Positions 9,701 to 16,587 of a stretch of DNA of 64,000 nucleotides are shown one piece after another. This stretch comes from DATARH01 sp963734125 (GTDB taxonomy: Bacteria; Pseudomonadota; Alphaproteobacteria; ATCC43930; CGMCC-115725). Below the pieces are notes generated by a model that made no database searches, had not been told where the DNA came from, and worked only from the letters and a program-made list of their open reading frames with translations. The stretch lies in the NCBI GenBank assembly GCA_963734125.1, contig CAVTGB010000032.1, positions 23,094 through 87,093 on the forward strand. The letters are read 5' to 3'. Numbering within the stretch: the first letter of the stretch is position 1; each line of letters begins with the position of its first letter. A program made the translations under genes and the position numbers.

Positions 9701-10510
9701 CGATTTGATCGCGCCGGCGGCGCGGTCGCCGATCTTCAAAAAACTCATGAGGCCGGAGGAGCGCCCGCCCCCCGACAGCCGCTCGCCGTCGCCGCGTAAT
9801 TTCGAGAAGTTGGAGCCAGTCCCCGAGCCGTATTTGAAGAGCCGGGCTTCGCGCACCCACAGATCCATGATGCCGCCCTCGTTGACAAGGTCGTCGGCGA
9901 CCGACTGGATAAAGCAGGCATGCGGCTGCGGGTGCTCGTAGGCGCTTTCGGACGCCCGCACCTTGCCGGCCCGGTAATCGACGTAGTAATGGCCCTGCGC
10001 CGGCCCATCGATCCCGTAAGCCCAATAGAGCCCGGTGTTGAACCATTGCGGGCTGTTCGGCGCGCCCATCTGGCGCGCCAGCATGACGCGCAATTCGTCG
10101 TAGAAGGCACGGGCATCCTCCTCGGCATCGAAATAGCCGCCTTTCCAGCCCCAATAGGTCCAGGTGCCGGCGAGCCGGTCGAAGCATTGCTTGGCGCTGG
10201 TTTCGGCGCCGTTGCGCTCGGCCTTGGGGAGTTCGGCGAGCGCCGCCGCATCCGGCGCCCGGCGCCACAGCCAGGCGGGCACGCCCGCTTCCTCCACCGC
10301 CGCGAGCCGCGTGGGGACGCCCGCCTTTCTCAGGTATTTCTGGGCGAGGATGTCGCAGGCGACCTGGCTCCACTCGGCCGGCACTTCGATGCCCTCGGCG
10401 GCGAACACAACGGAGCCGTCGGGATTGCGGATCTCGCTTTTCGCGCTGCGGAAGGCGACGCTCTCGTATGGGTCGCTGCCGGCTGTGGTGAAACGACGCG
10501 CGATGTGCAT
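6764..10510 (-). CDS. nrdJ: Adenosylcobalamin-dependent (class II) ribonucleotide reductase
   Basis: Reduces ribonucleotides to deoxyribonucleotides using 5'-deoxyadenosylcobalamin and supplies DNA precursors regardless of oxygen. At 1248 residues it is the large alphaproteobacterial form. The R1-like barrel carries NPCSEYMFLDDTACNLASLNL-type sequence (active-site Cys region) and an upstream NSPQWFNTGL segment. The C-terminus holds a Cys-rich zinc-ribbon-like tail (CGECG ... CLKCDTCG) with redox or structural cysteines. The ATG giving MHIARRF was chosen, with GGGGGTAG upstream; the longer frame would add 18 residues. No NrdR boxes or cobalamin riboswitch were evident in the leader, and a small ORF follows. 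Confidence 0.97.
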   Translation of the reverse strand: MHIARRFTTAGSDPYESVAFRSAKSEIRNPDGSVVFAAEGIEVPAEWSQVACDILAQKYLRKAGVPTRLAAVEEAGVPAWLWRRAPDAAALAELPKAERNGAETSAKQCFDRLAGTWTYWGWKGGYFDAEEDARAFYDELRVMLARQMGAPNSPQWFNTGLYWAYGIDGPAQGHYYVDYRAGKVRASESAYEHPQPHACFIQSVADDLVNEGGIMDLWVREARLFKYGSGTGSNFSKLRGDGERLSGGGRSSGLMSFLKIGDRAAGAIKSGGTTRRAAKMVIVDADHPDIEDFIDWKVIEEQKVAALVAGSKLAARHLNLIMAACREAPEEGGDPFDPAQNPALKREIRAARRAMIPENYVQRVVQFARQGFATIDFRTYDTDWDSEAYLTVAGQNSNNTVRVANDFLERVLSGADWQLIRRTDGKVSKTMPAAALWDRIAHAAWASADPGIQFDTTINDWHTCSESGRINASNPCSEYMFLDDTACNLASLNLLTFRNDDGSFAVHEFQHAVRLWTLVLEISVMMAQFPAKEIARLSYAYRTLGLGYANLGGLLMAMGVAYGSEAGRAIAAAVTALLTGTSYATSAEMAAELGAFPGFTKNREAMLRVIRNHRRAAHGESAGYEDLAIPPVPLDAANCPDEPLVSAARAVWDAALALGEKHGFRNAQATVLAPTGTIALVMDCDTTGIEPDFALVKFKKLAGGGYFKIINRLVPQALAALGYGAAEIADIERYALGRGTLKGAPHINHESLKAKGFDDDALAALEAALAAAFDIKFAFNKWTLGEGFCTEGLGIAPERLGEPGFDLLAALGFSRAQIEAANAYCCGAMTLEGAPHLKPEHLPVFDCANPCGPNGTRCLSVDSHIRMMAAAQPFITGAISKTINMQNSATVEDCKDAYMLSWRLGLKATALYRDGSKLSQPLASSIFGEDDEAEDRAAELYAMPPAQRVPLVAERIVERVVERVVTREVHRAERTRLPDRRKGYTQKATVGGHKVYLRTGEYEDGRIAEIFIDMHKEGSAFRSLMNNFAIAISLGLQYGVPLEEFVEAFTFTRFEPSGIVEGNETIKMATSILDYIFRELAISYLGRSDLAHVEPADLMPDTIGKGAAAELNLREPSSEAGADVAAMMQRVASNGYVRNKLTVLHGGKRGASRGDAAARADAGARPNPAAEPALPLFAGALAVAETAVTLAPPDPHPHSRPDSRSEQIREARMKGYEGDSCGECGNFTLIRNGTCLKCDTCGATSGCS

Positions 10511-10564
10511 ATGACTACCCCCGATTCTCGGCGGCCCTACATCTTGTGGGTCGCCTTCCCCCAT

Positions 10565-10892
10565 AACCCATAAGTATGATTATAGGCGGTCGGAGGGGAA
10601 AGCATTTTGTTGCATGAGGGGCAGGGCACACTTCTAATGGACTCTCTGGCGTTGTCGCTGCGCCTCACCGAGCGGGGTACACGGGCCGCAACGGGCGCCG
10701 TCACTCCCGAATCGTCATCCCCGGGCCTGACCCGGGGGATCCACGTGGATGGCCGGGTCAGGCCCGGCCAAGACGAATCAGAGGGGTGAAGCGGCGTGCA
10801 GCGACTATGCGACAGGAGATGGGGTTTGCGTTGTGCGGCCTTTACCGCGTGCGGCGGGGGGTGCGATAAGGGCGGGCGAGGAAATAGGCGGA
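10565..10892. other. Intergenic region between nrdJ and the NDUFA12 gene
   Basis: About 330 bases between divergent genes, so it should carry both promoters. Besides the palindrome at 10721-10767 I see no RNA gene, no convincing riboswitch fold and no coding signal. An open frame on the minus strand through the repeat gives a translation typical of REP elements (Pro/Arg-rich) and is not a gene. Confidence 0.5.
10721..10767. repeat. REP-like palindrome
   Basis: GGGCCTGACCCGG (10723-10735) pairs perfectly with CCGGGTCAGGCCC (10753-10765), with a 12-base palindrome ATCCACGTGGAT (10739-10750) at the centre. The whole unit can form a long cruciform. Its core sequence resembles the element at 32288-32306, so it belongs to a dispersed family. 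It sits between divergent genes and is therefore not a simple terminator. Confidence 0.8.
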
Positions 10893-11270
10893 ATGCGCAC
10901 AACTTTTGGCACGCGATTGTTGACCTGGCTGCGCGGCTCGCCCGTTGGCACCGATGCCTATGGCAACCGCTATTACCGCTTGAAGGGCGACAAGCCGACG
11001 CGGCTGGGCGGCGGGCGGTTCAGCCGCGAGCGGCGCTGGGTCATCTATGAGGGGGAGCCGGAAGGCTCCAAGGTGCCGTCTGAATGGCACGCCTGGCTCC
11101 ATCACATGGTCGACGAGGTGCCCCAGCCGCGCCAGCGCTATCCCTGGGAAAAAGACCACCAGCCGAACCTGACCGGGACCAAGGACGCCTATCACCCGCA
11201 CGGCTCGGTGCTGCGCGGCGGGCACCGGGTTCGCGCGACCGGCGATTACGAGCCGTGGTCGCCGGAATAG
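10893..11270 (+). CDS. NDUFA12-family NADH:ubiquinone oxidoreductase accessory subunit
   Basis: A 125-residue homologue of the mitochondrial complex I accessory subunit NDUFA12 (B17.2), peripheral to the inner membrane in alphaproteobacterial complex I. Typical features are GTDAYGNRYYR near the N-terminus, RRWVIYEGEPEGSKVP, PSEWHAWLHHMVDE and YEPWSP at the C-terminus. The ATG was chosen because it opens directly into the conserved sequence (MRTTFGTRLLTWLRG); the upstream frame runs through a repeat. mlaD follows 19 bases downstream, an arrangement I associate with alphaproteobacteria. The nuo operon itself is not in the window. Confidence 0.93.
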   Translation: MRTTFGTRLLTWLRGSPVGTDAYGNRYYRLKGDKPTRLGGGRFSRERRWVIYEGEPEGSKVPSEWHAWLHHMVDEVPQPRQRYPWEKDHQPNLTGTKDAYHPHGSVLRGGHRVRATGDYEPWSPE

Positions 11271-11289
11271 CTTGCCGGGGACACGCGCG

Positions 11290-11814
11290 ATGAGGGGCAA
11301 TGTCATCGAGACCGTGATGGGCGCGGTCGTCATCCTCATCGCAGCGCTGTTCCTGGTCTTCGCCTACAACACGAGCCAGTTGCGCGCGGTGTCGGGGTAC
11401 CAGGTCAGCGCCGATTTCGCTCGGATCGACGGGATCCGCCAGGGGAGCGACGTCCGCATCAGCGGCATCAAGATCGGCTCGGTGGTGGCCGAGAACCTCG
11501 ACCCGAAGACCTTTCTCGCCGACGTGCGGATGACGATCGACCCCGCGATCAAACTGCCCGAGGATACCGTGGCCGAGATCATCTCGTCGGGGCTTTTGGG
11601 CGACAAGTACATGTCGCTGGTGCCCGGCGGGTCGGACAAGGTCATCCCGCCCGGGGGCAAGATCACCTACACGCAATCCTCGGTGAGCCTGGAAAACCTG
11701 ATCGGCCAGATGATGTTTTCCAATCCCGGCGCAAAAAAGGAGGGCGATGCGCCGCCGCCGGGTGGCGGGCCGGCGGGCGGGGCGACGGCGCCCGAAGCCC
11801 CCGCGTCGAAATGA
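11290..11814 (+). CDS. mlaD: Outer-membrane lipid asymmetry protein MlaD
   Basis: Substrate-binding MCE-domain subunit of the Mla phospholipid transport system, anchored in the inner membrane and facing the periplasm. One N-terminal membrane helix (about residues 6-26, VMGAVVILIAALFLVFAY) is followed by a single MCE domain. That domain contains YQVSADFARIDGIRQGSDVRI and the GLLGDKYMSLVPG segment. The C-terminus is a Pro/Gly/Ala-rich tail. Length (174) fits MlaD. mlaE and mlaF are not adjacent here, so the ABC core is encoded elsewhere. It is probably co-transcribed with the NDUFA12 gene. Confidence 0.93.
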   Translation: MRGNVIETVMGAVVILIAALFLVFAYNTSQLRAVSGYQVSADFARIDGIRQGSDVRISGIKIGSVVAENLDPKTFLADVRMTIDPAIKLPEDTVAEIISSGLLGDKYMSLVPGGSDKVIPPGGKITYTQSSVSLENLIGQMMFSNPGAKKEGDAPPPGGGPAGGATAPEAPASK

Positions 11815-11835
11815 CGGGTAGCGCGGCCCCATCAT

Positions 11836-11897
11836 TTGTCATCCCGGCGCACGCCGGGATCCATCGCTGCCATGGATACCGGCTTTCGCCGGTATTA
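11836..11897. repeat. Double REP-like hairpin
   Basis: Two perfect stem-loops sit 15 bases apart: ATCCCGGC-GCAC-GCCGGGAT (11841-11860) and ATACCGGC-TTTC-GCCGGTAT (11876-11895). Each has an 8-bp stem and a 4-base loop. The pair lies just behind mlaD and before the next gene on the same strand, where it could stabilise the upstream mRNA or attenuate read-through. No T-tract follows, so it is not a classical terminator. Confidence 0.8.
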
Positions 11898-11972
11898 CAA
11901 GGAATTGGGGATTCCGCTTGTCGGCGCTGAAACATCGCTCATCTTTAGGCCGGTAGAACCCAGGACACAGTG

Positions 11973-12197
11973 ATGGCCGATAGCGAAGCGGGCGAATTTC
12001 CGGTCTGGCACACGCCGGAGGGCGAACTGGTTTCGTGCGTCGAGAAGATCAAGGTGTTGAACGAGAACCTCGCCGAATTGCGCGGGCTCGCGCAAGACGC
12101 GCTCGAAGACGCTGTGCTGATGGGTTGCGACGAAGCTCAGGTGCGCGAGGTTCTCGCCGCGATTGTCGCCGGTCTCGTCAACCCCTATCGCCGATGA
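11973..12197 (+). CDS. Small conserved alphaproteobacterial protein
   Basis: A 74-residue soluble helical protein (FPVWHTPEGELVSCVEKIKV, then a predicted coiled helix LNENLAELRGLAQDALEDA). Its stop overlaps the start of the DUF2155 gene as ATGA, so the two are translationally coupled. A GTG immediately before the ATG could also serve as start. Function unknown; I recall similar small ORFs beside DUF2155/aat genes in this group, but cannot name a family. Confidence 0.75.
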   Translation: MADSEAGEFPVWHTPEGELVSCVEKIKVLNENLAELRGLAQDALEDAVLMGCDEAQVREVLAAIVAGLVNPYRR

Positions 12198-12676
12198 GGC
12201 TCGGGCCAGCGCTCGGCGCGCCGGTTGCGCTGACGCTTATCGTGGTGATGGGGGCGGCGTTGGGGGCGGGCGGTGCCGCCGCCGGGATGACCCCCCAGCC
12301 GATCGCGGTTATGCAGGGGCTCGACAAGATCACCGCGCGGGTGTCGCGCTTCGAGGCGCCGGTCGGCAAGACCGTGACGTTTTTTTCGCTATCGATCGTC
12401 GTGCGCGAGTGCGAGCGGAGCGCACCCGAGGACCGCCCCGAGAACGCCGCGTTTGTCCAGATCTACGAAACCCGCCCGGGTGAGGAACAGCGTCGCGTGT
12501 TCAGCGGCTGGATGTTCTCGTCGAGCCCGGCGCTCTCAGCCCTCGAACACCCGGTCTACGACGTCAACCTCTTGGAGTGCAAAGGAGCGATCGCGCCCCC
12601 GCCGGCTCCCGCGTCGTCCGCTCCCAAACCCCCGGCCATATCCCCGGGCGGGTCGCGCGGGAACACCGCGCGATAA
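12194..12676 (+). CDS. DUF2155 domain-containing exported protein
   Basis: A 160-residue exported protein with a hydrophobic signal segment (residues 9-31, ending near GGAAAGM). The DUF2155 core follows, with Gln/Met-rich entry QGLDKITARVSRFEAPVG, a beta segment TFFSLSIVVRECERS and the closing FSGWMFSSSPALSALEHPVYDVNLLEC. The C-terminal 25 residues are Pro/Ala-rich. It starts in an ATGA overlap with the preceding small gene and runs 121 bases into the convergent aat gene, an unusually long 3' overlap. The family has no established function; the conserved Cys and the location suggest a periplasmic role. Confidence 0.85.
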   Translation: MRLGPALGAPVALTLIVVMGAALGAGGAAAGMTPQPIAVMQGLDKITARVSRFEAPVGKTVTFFSLSIVVRECERSAPEDRPENAAFVQIYETRPGEEQRRVFSGWMFSSSPALSALEHPVYDVNLLECKGAIAPPPAPASSAPKPPAISPGGSRGNTAR

Positions 12677-13266
12677 CGCAACGCCTCGGCGAGGAGCCGG
12701 TGATAGCGCGCGCGAGAAACTTCGATCGCGCCGAATTGCGCCAGATGCGGCGTCACAAACTGGGTGTCGAGCAACTGGTAGCCACCGCGTCGCAGCCGCG
12801 CCACGAGGTGGACGAGCGCGACCTTGCTGGCGTCGGTCACCCGGCTGAACATGCTTTCGCCGAAAAAGGCAGCGCCCAATGAGACGCCGTAGAGCCCGCC
12901 GACGAGCGCGCCCTCCTGCCAGCATTCGACGCTGTGCGCGGCGCCGCGCTCGAACAGCGCGCCGTAGAGCCGCACGATCTCGGCGTTGATCCAGGTCGAG
13001 GGGCGGGTGTCGCTCGCTTCGGCGCAGCCCCGCATGACCGCCGCGAATTGGGTGTCGACGCTGACCGTAAAGCTGCCCCGGCGCAGGACGCGCGCCAAGC
13101 GGCGCGGGACATGAAAGCGATCGAGCGGAATGATGCCGCGCCGGTGCGGATCGACCCAGAACAATTCCGGGTCGTCGGCCCGTTCCGCCATCGGGAAGAT
13201 GCCGGCGGCATAAGCCTCAAGGAGGATGTCGGGGGTGAGCCGGATCGGCAAGGGCGCCCGCCTCAC
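12556..13266 (-). CDS. aat: Leucyl/phenylalanyl-tRNA-protein transferase
   Basis: Transfers Leu or Phe from tRNA to N-terminal Lys/Arg of proteins and so creates N-degrons for ClpS/ClpAP. The signature N-terminus LLEAYAAGIFPMAE is followed by FWVDPHRRGIIPLD, SVECWQEGALVGGLYGV and the FFGESMFSR block, all in family order. The start was taken as the GTG that overlaps the accC stop (GTGA), giving 236 residues; the frame is open upstream but reads through accC. The C-terminal tail overlaps the DUF2155 gene by 121 bases. It is the last gene of the aroQ-accB-accC-aat operon. Confidence 0.92.
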   Translation of the reverse strand: MRRAPLPIRLTPDILLEAYAAGIFPMAERADDPELFWVDPHRRGIIPLDRFHVPRRLARVLRRGSFTVSVDTQFAAVMRGCAEASDTRPSTWINAEIVRLYGALFERGAAHSVECWQEGALVGGLYGVSLGAAFFGESMFSRVTDASKVALVHLVARLRRGGYQLLDTQFVTPHLAQFGAIEVSRARYHRLLAEALRYRAVFPRDPPGDMAGGLGADDAGAGGGAIAPLHSKRLTS

Positions 13267-14608
13267 CCGCCGCGCGCGAGGAAGCGCTCGAGCCAGTGGA
13301 TGTCGTAGGCGCCGCGGCGAAATTCGGGGTCTTCGACGAGGCGCTGATGCAAGGGGATCGTCGTTTCGATCCCGCCGATCACGTATTCGGCGAGCGCTCG
13401 GCGCAGCCGCATCAGGCATTCCTCGCGACTGCGGCCATGGACGATCAGCTTGGCAACGAGGCTGTCGTAGTAGGACGGCACCTCGTAGCCCTGGTAGAGC
13501 GCGCTGTCGACGCGCACCCCGAATCCGCCCGGCGCGTGGTATTCGCTGACCCGCCCCGGGCAGGGCCGAAAATCTTCCGGAACTTCTCGGCGTTGATCCG
13601 GCATTCGATGGCGTGGCCGTTGAGCGCGATATCGGCCTGGGCGTAGCCGAGCGGCAGGCCGTTGGCGATGCGCAGTTGTTCTTTCACGATATCGACGCCG
13701 CTGATCATCTCGCTGACGGCATGCTCGACCTGGAGGCGCGTGTTCATCTCGATAAAGTAGAAGGCGCCATCCTCGTAGAGAAACTCGATCGTCCCGGCGC
13801 TCTTGTAGCCGAGCTCGCGGACGGCAGCGACGGCGAGGGCGAGGATCCGCTCGCGCTCGCCGTTGTCGAGGGCCGGAGAGGGGGCTTCCTCCAGGAGTTT
13901 CTGGTGGGCGCGCTGCAAGGAGCAGTCACGCTCGCCGAGATGAATGATCCCGCCTTGGCCATCGCCCAACAGCTGCACCTCGATATGACGCGGGCGATTT
14001 AGAAACCGCTCGAGATAGATCGCATCGTCGCCAAAGGCGGCCATTGCCTCGGCCTGCGCCAGCGGCAGCATGCGGGCGAGTTGGGCGGCGTCGGCGGCCG
14101 GCCTGATGCCGCGTCCGCCGCCGCCCGCCGCCGCCTTCAACAGCACCGGATAGCCGATGGCGCGGGCCGCCGCCTCGGCGTCGGCAAGGTCACGCACCGC
14201 CTGCGCCGAGCCGGGCACGACCGGGATCCCGAGCCGCGCCGCCGCCGCCTTGGCGCGGATCTTGTCGCCCATCAGCCGGATGTGCTCGGCCGAGGGGCCG
14301 ATAAAGGTGAAGCCGTGCTCCTCGACCGCGGCGGCGAAATCGGCGTTCTCGGCGAGAAAGCCGAGCCCGGGATGGATGGCGTCCGCCCCGGTGATCGTGG
14401 CCGCCGAGAGGATCGCCGGGATGTTGAGATAGCTTGCCCGCGCCGGCGGCGGGCCGATGCACACGGTCTCGTCGGCGAGCCGCACATTCATCGCATGCGA
14501 ATTGGCGGTCGAGTGCACCGCGACGGTCTTGATCCCCATCTCGTGGCAGGCGCGGTTGATGCGGAGCGCGATCTCACCGCGGTTGGCGATCAGCACCTTG
14601 TCGAACAT
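13263..14608 (-). CDS. accC: Biotin carboxylase subunit of acetyl-CoA carboxylase (single-base frameshift)
   Basis: Carboxylates the biotin on AccB with ATP and bicarbonate, the first step of fatty acid synthesis. The first frame runs from MFDKVLIANRGEIALRINRA through the ATP-grasp region (GGGGRGIR), HIEVQLLGD and FIEMNTRLQVEHAVSEM to INAEKFRK. At about 13573-13576 the frame breaks. The remaining conserved sequence (PCPGRVSEYHAPGGFGVRVD to the end) continues in the -1 frame down to 13263. One missing G after the Lys codon would restore a normal ~448-residue protein. Because the gene is essential and both halves are intact, a sequencing or assembly indel is the likeliest cause. It lies 19 bases behind accB and overlaps aat. 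Confidence 0.93.
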
Positions 14609-14627
14609 CGGGGAAACAATCCACCGG

Positions 14628-15119
14628 TCACTCGATCAGCATCAGCGCGGCGCCGTATTCTACGGGCTCGGCGTCCCCGGCGAAAATCCGGGTGATCCGC
14701 CCGGCACGCGGCGCGCGGATCTGGTTCATCACCTTCATCGCCTCGATGATGAGGAGCGTCTGGCCCTCGCTGACGCTGTCGCCGACGCGCACGAACGGCG
14801 CCGCGCCAATCTCCGGCGCGAGGTAGGCGACGCCGACGATGGGCGAAGTAACGGCGCCGGGATGCGCCGCGCCGTTGGCCAGTGGCACCTCGGCCGGCCC
14901 CTTCGGCTCGGCCGGCGGCGCGTGCCCGTTCGCCGCTGGCGCCGCGCTCCCCGCCGGCGCGCGCGCGACCCGAATGCGGTGATCGCCGACCGCGTATTCG
15001 ATCTCGGTGAGACCGGTCTCGCTGAGGAGCCCAGCCAGCACGCGAATCATTTCGGCGTCGGGCGCAAGCGGCGGCGGGCGCGCGCCGATCTTGCCCCCGA
15101 GTTTCCCGCCAAGGCTCAA
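14628..15119 (-). CDS. accB: Biotin carboxyl carrier protein of acetyl-CoA carboxylase
   Basis: Carries the covalently bound biotin that AccC carboxylates. The C-terminal biotinyl domain has the attachment site EAMKVMNQIRA, preceded by PFVRVGDSVSEGQTLL. The middle is the expected Pro/Ala-rich flexible linker, and the N-terminal about 55 residues form the short helical region. At 163 residues the length is normal. The start overlaps the aroQ stop as ATGA, so the two are translationally coupled; accC follows 19 bases downstream. Confidence 0.96.
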   Translation of the reverse strand: MSLGGKLGGKIGARPPPLAPDAEMIRVLAGLLSETGLTEIEYAVGDHRIRVARAPAGSAAPAANGHAPPAEPKGPAEVPLANGAAHPGAVTSPIVGVAYLAPEIGAAPFVRVGDSVSEGQTLLIIEAMKVMNQIRAPRAGRITRIFAGDAEPVEYGAALMLIE

Positions 15120-15574
15120 GGCGGCGCCTCGCTCGATTCAAGCTCGATGACGCTGGCCAGCGCCTCGAGGGCGAGTTCGTAGCCGTGCGGCCCGAGGCCG
15201 CAGATCACCCCGCGCGCCGCGAGGCTCACATAGGAATGATGGCGGAAGCGTTCGCGCCGAAAAATGTTCGACAGATGAACTTCGATGACCGGCAAATCGG
15301 CCGCGCTGAGCGCATCGAGAACCGCCACCGACGTATGGGTGAAGGCGCCGGCATTGATGATGATGCCGTCGGCGGCCTCGCGCGCCTCGTGGATCCAGTC
15401 GACCAGCATGCCTTCGTGGTTGGTCTGGCGGAACTCGATCGCGAGGTCGAGCGCGGCGGCTCGCGCGAGGCAGCGCTCCTCGACATCGGCGAGCGTGTCA
15501 TAGCCGTAGGTCGCCGGCTCGCGCACGCCGAGCAGGTTGAGATTGGGGCCGTTCAAGATAAAGACGGTCGGCAA
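15116..15574 (-). CDS. aroQ: 3-Dehydroquinate dehydratase, type II
   Basis: Third step of the shikimate pathway: converts 3-dehydroquinate to 3-dehydroshikimate. The N-terminus FILNGPNLNLLGVREPATYG contains the flexible lid with its catalytic Arg/Tyr. FRQTNHEGMLVDWIHEA, INAGAFTHTSVAVLDAL and IEVHLSNIFRRERFRHHS follow in the order seen in dodecameric type II enzymes. Length (152) is typical. It leads the aroQ-accB-accC-aat operon; its promoter should lie in 15575-15720. Confidence 0.97.
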   Translation of the reverse strand: MPTVFILNGPNLNLLGVREPATYGYDTLADVEERCLARAAALDLAIEFRQTNHEGMLVDWIHEAREAADGIIINAGAFTHTSVAVLDALSAADLPVIEVHLSNIFRRERFRHHSYVSLAARGVICGLGPHGYELALEALASVIELESSEAPP

Positions 15575-15721
15575 GGGTTCACTCCGCGCCGGGTCCCCGC
15601 CTTATAGCACGGAACCGGGGCTGGCAAGGAACCGGTGTCGGCGGCGGCGCGGGCGCACGCTCCGGCGGGACGCGGCGGGCTGGTCGATTTATTGCGAGCG
15701 CGAGAATCAGTGGCAGTCAGC

Positions 15722-16531
15722 CTACTCCGCGGCGGCGGCCAGGCGCGGCGAGGCCGCCGCCGCGGCTACCGGGGTGCGCGAGGCGGCCCAGTAGCCCACC
15801 CCCATGATCCCGGCGCCGCTGACGATGTTGCCCAGCGTCACCCATAGGAGATTCCAGCCCATGCCGGCGAGCGTCACCGTCGGCGGGTGGGGCGCGAGGA
15901 GCGCGATCGAGAACAGCGTCATGTTGGCGACCGAATGCTCGAACCCGCTGGCGATAAAGGCGTACAGGCACCAGAAGATGACGATGCACTTGGCGGTGTC
16001 GTTGGTCATCCGGGCCGAAGTCCAAATCGCCAGGCACACCAGCCAGTTGCATAGAATCCCGCGGGCGAACAATTCGAAGGCCGGGGCGTTCATCTTGGCC
16101 GCCGCGACGGTGATGATCAGCGGGTTTTTGCCGACCAGCGCCAGGCCGCCGCCGCCGGCGACAAAGATGGCTCCCAAGAGCATGCAGCCCAGCAGATTGC
16201 CGCCCCATGAGGCGCCCCAAGAGGCGGCGAGCTCCTTCAGGCCAATGCGGCGCTGCAGCCAGCCATGCGTCATGAACATCGTGTGCCCGGTGAACAGATC
16301 CGACCCGGCGAAGATGACGAGCGTCAGCGCGATCCCGAACGACGCGCCCATGACGACCGGGCGGATGTCGATATCGACGGCATTGCCGACGGCGAAGATG
16401 AGGATGATGCCGAGCCCGACATAGGCGCCCGCCATCATCGCGCTGATCGTGAAGCCGAGCGGCGCGCGGCGCAGGAATTCCGCCTTCGAGACGGCCGTCT
16501 TGGCGAACTGGTCGACGGTCTCGATGAACAT
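15722..16531 (-). CDS. Formate/nitrite transporter family channel, probable nitrite channel
   Basis: Inner-membrane FNT-family channel (FocA/NirC type), about 269 residues with six predicted helices. Family motifs include the early loop GFTISAMMAGAYVGLGI, the GSDLFTGHTMFMTHGW stretch containing the re-entrant region, WGGNLLGCMLLGAIFV and FIASGFEHSVANMT with the central pore histidine. Its place behind a nirA-like reductase and its reductase partner suggests it admits nitrite for assimilation, hence NirC-like rather than FocA-like. This is inferred from context. The gene starts about 57 bases after the flavoprotein stop. Confidence 0.9.
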   Translation of the reverse strand: MFIETVDQFAKTAVSKAEFLRRAPLGFTISAMMAGAYVGLGIILIFAVGNAVDIDIRPVVMGASFGIALTLVIFAGSDLFTGHTMFMTHGWLQRRIGLKELAASWGASWGGNLLGCMLLGAIFVAGGGGLALVGKNPLIITVAAAKMNAPAFELFARGILCNWLVCLAIWTSARMTNDTAKCIVIFWCLYAFIASGFEHSVANMTLFSIALLAPHPPTVTLAGMGWNLLWVTLGNIVSGAGIMGVGYWAASRTPVAAAAASPRLAAAAE

Positions 16532-16587
16532 GCCGGTCCTCCGTTCGGATGGGGGTGGCGCGCGGCGTGCCGGCGCGGGTTACGTGT

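Noticed and set aside
10511..10892. Cobalamin riboswitch ahead of nrdJ
   Set aside because: I looked for a B12-box-like conserved core and the surrounding fold because the enzyme uses B12; none was recognisable.
10537..10902. 121-residue open frame on the minus strand upstream of nrdJ
   Set aside because: It reads through the REP palindrome and gives the Pro/Arg-rich translation typical of such repeats; no ribosome site.
13560..13580. Programmed ribosomal frameshift in accC
   Set aside because: No slippery heptamer or downstream pseudoknot is evident, the family is not known to use recoding, and similar indels occur in unrelated genes.
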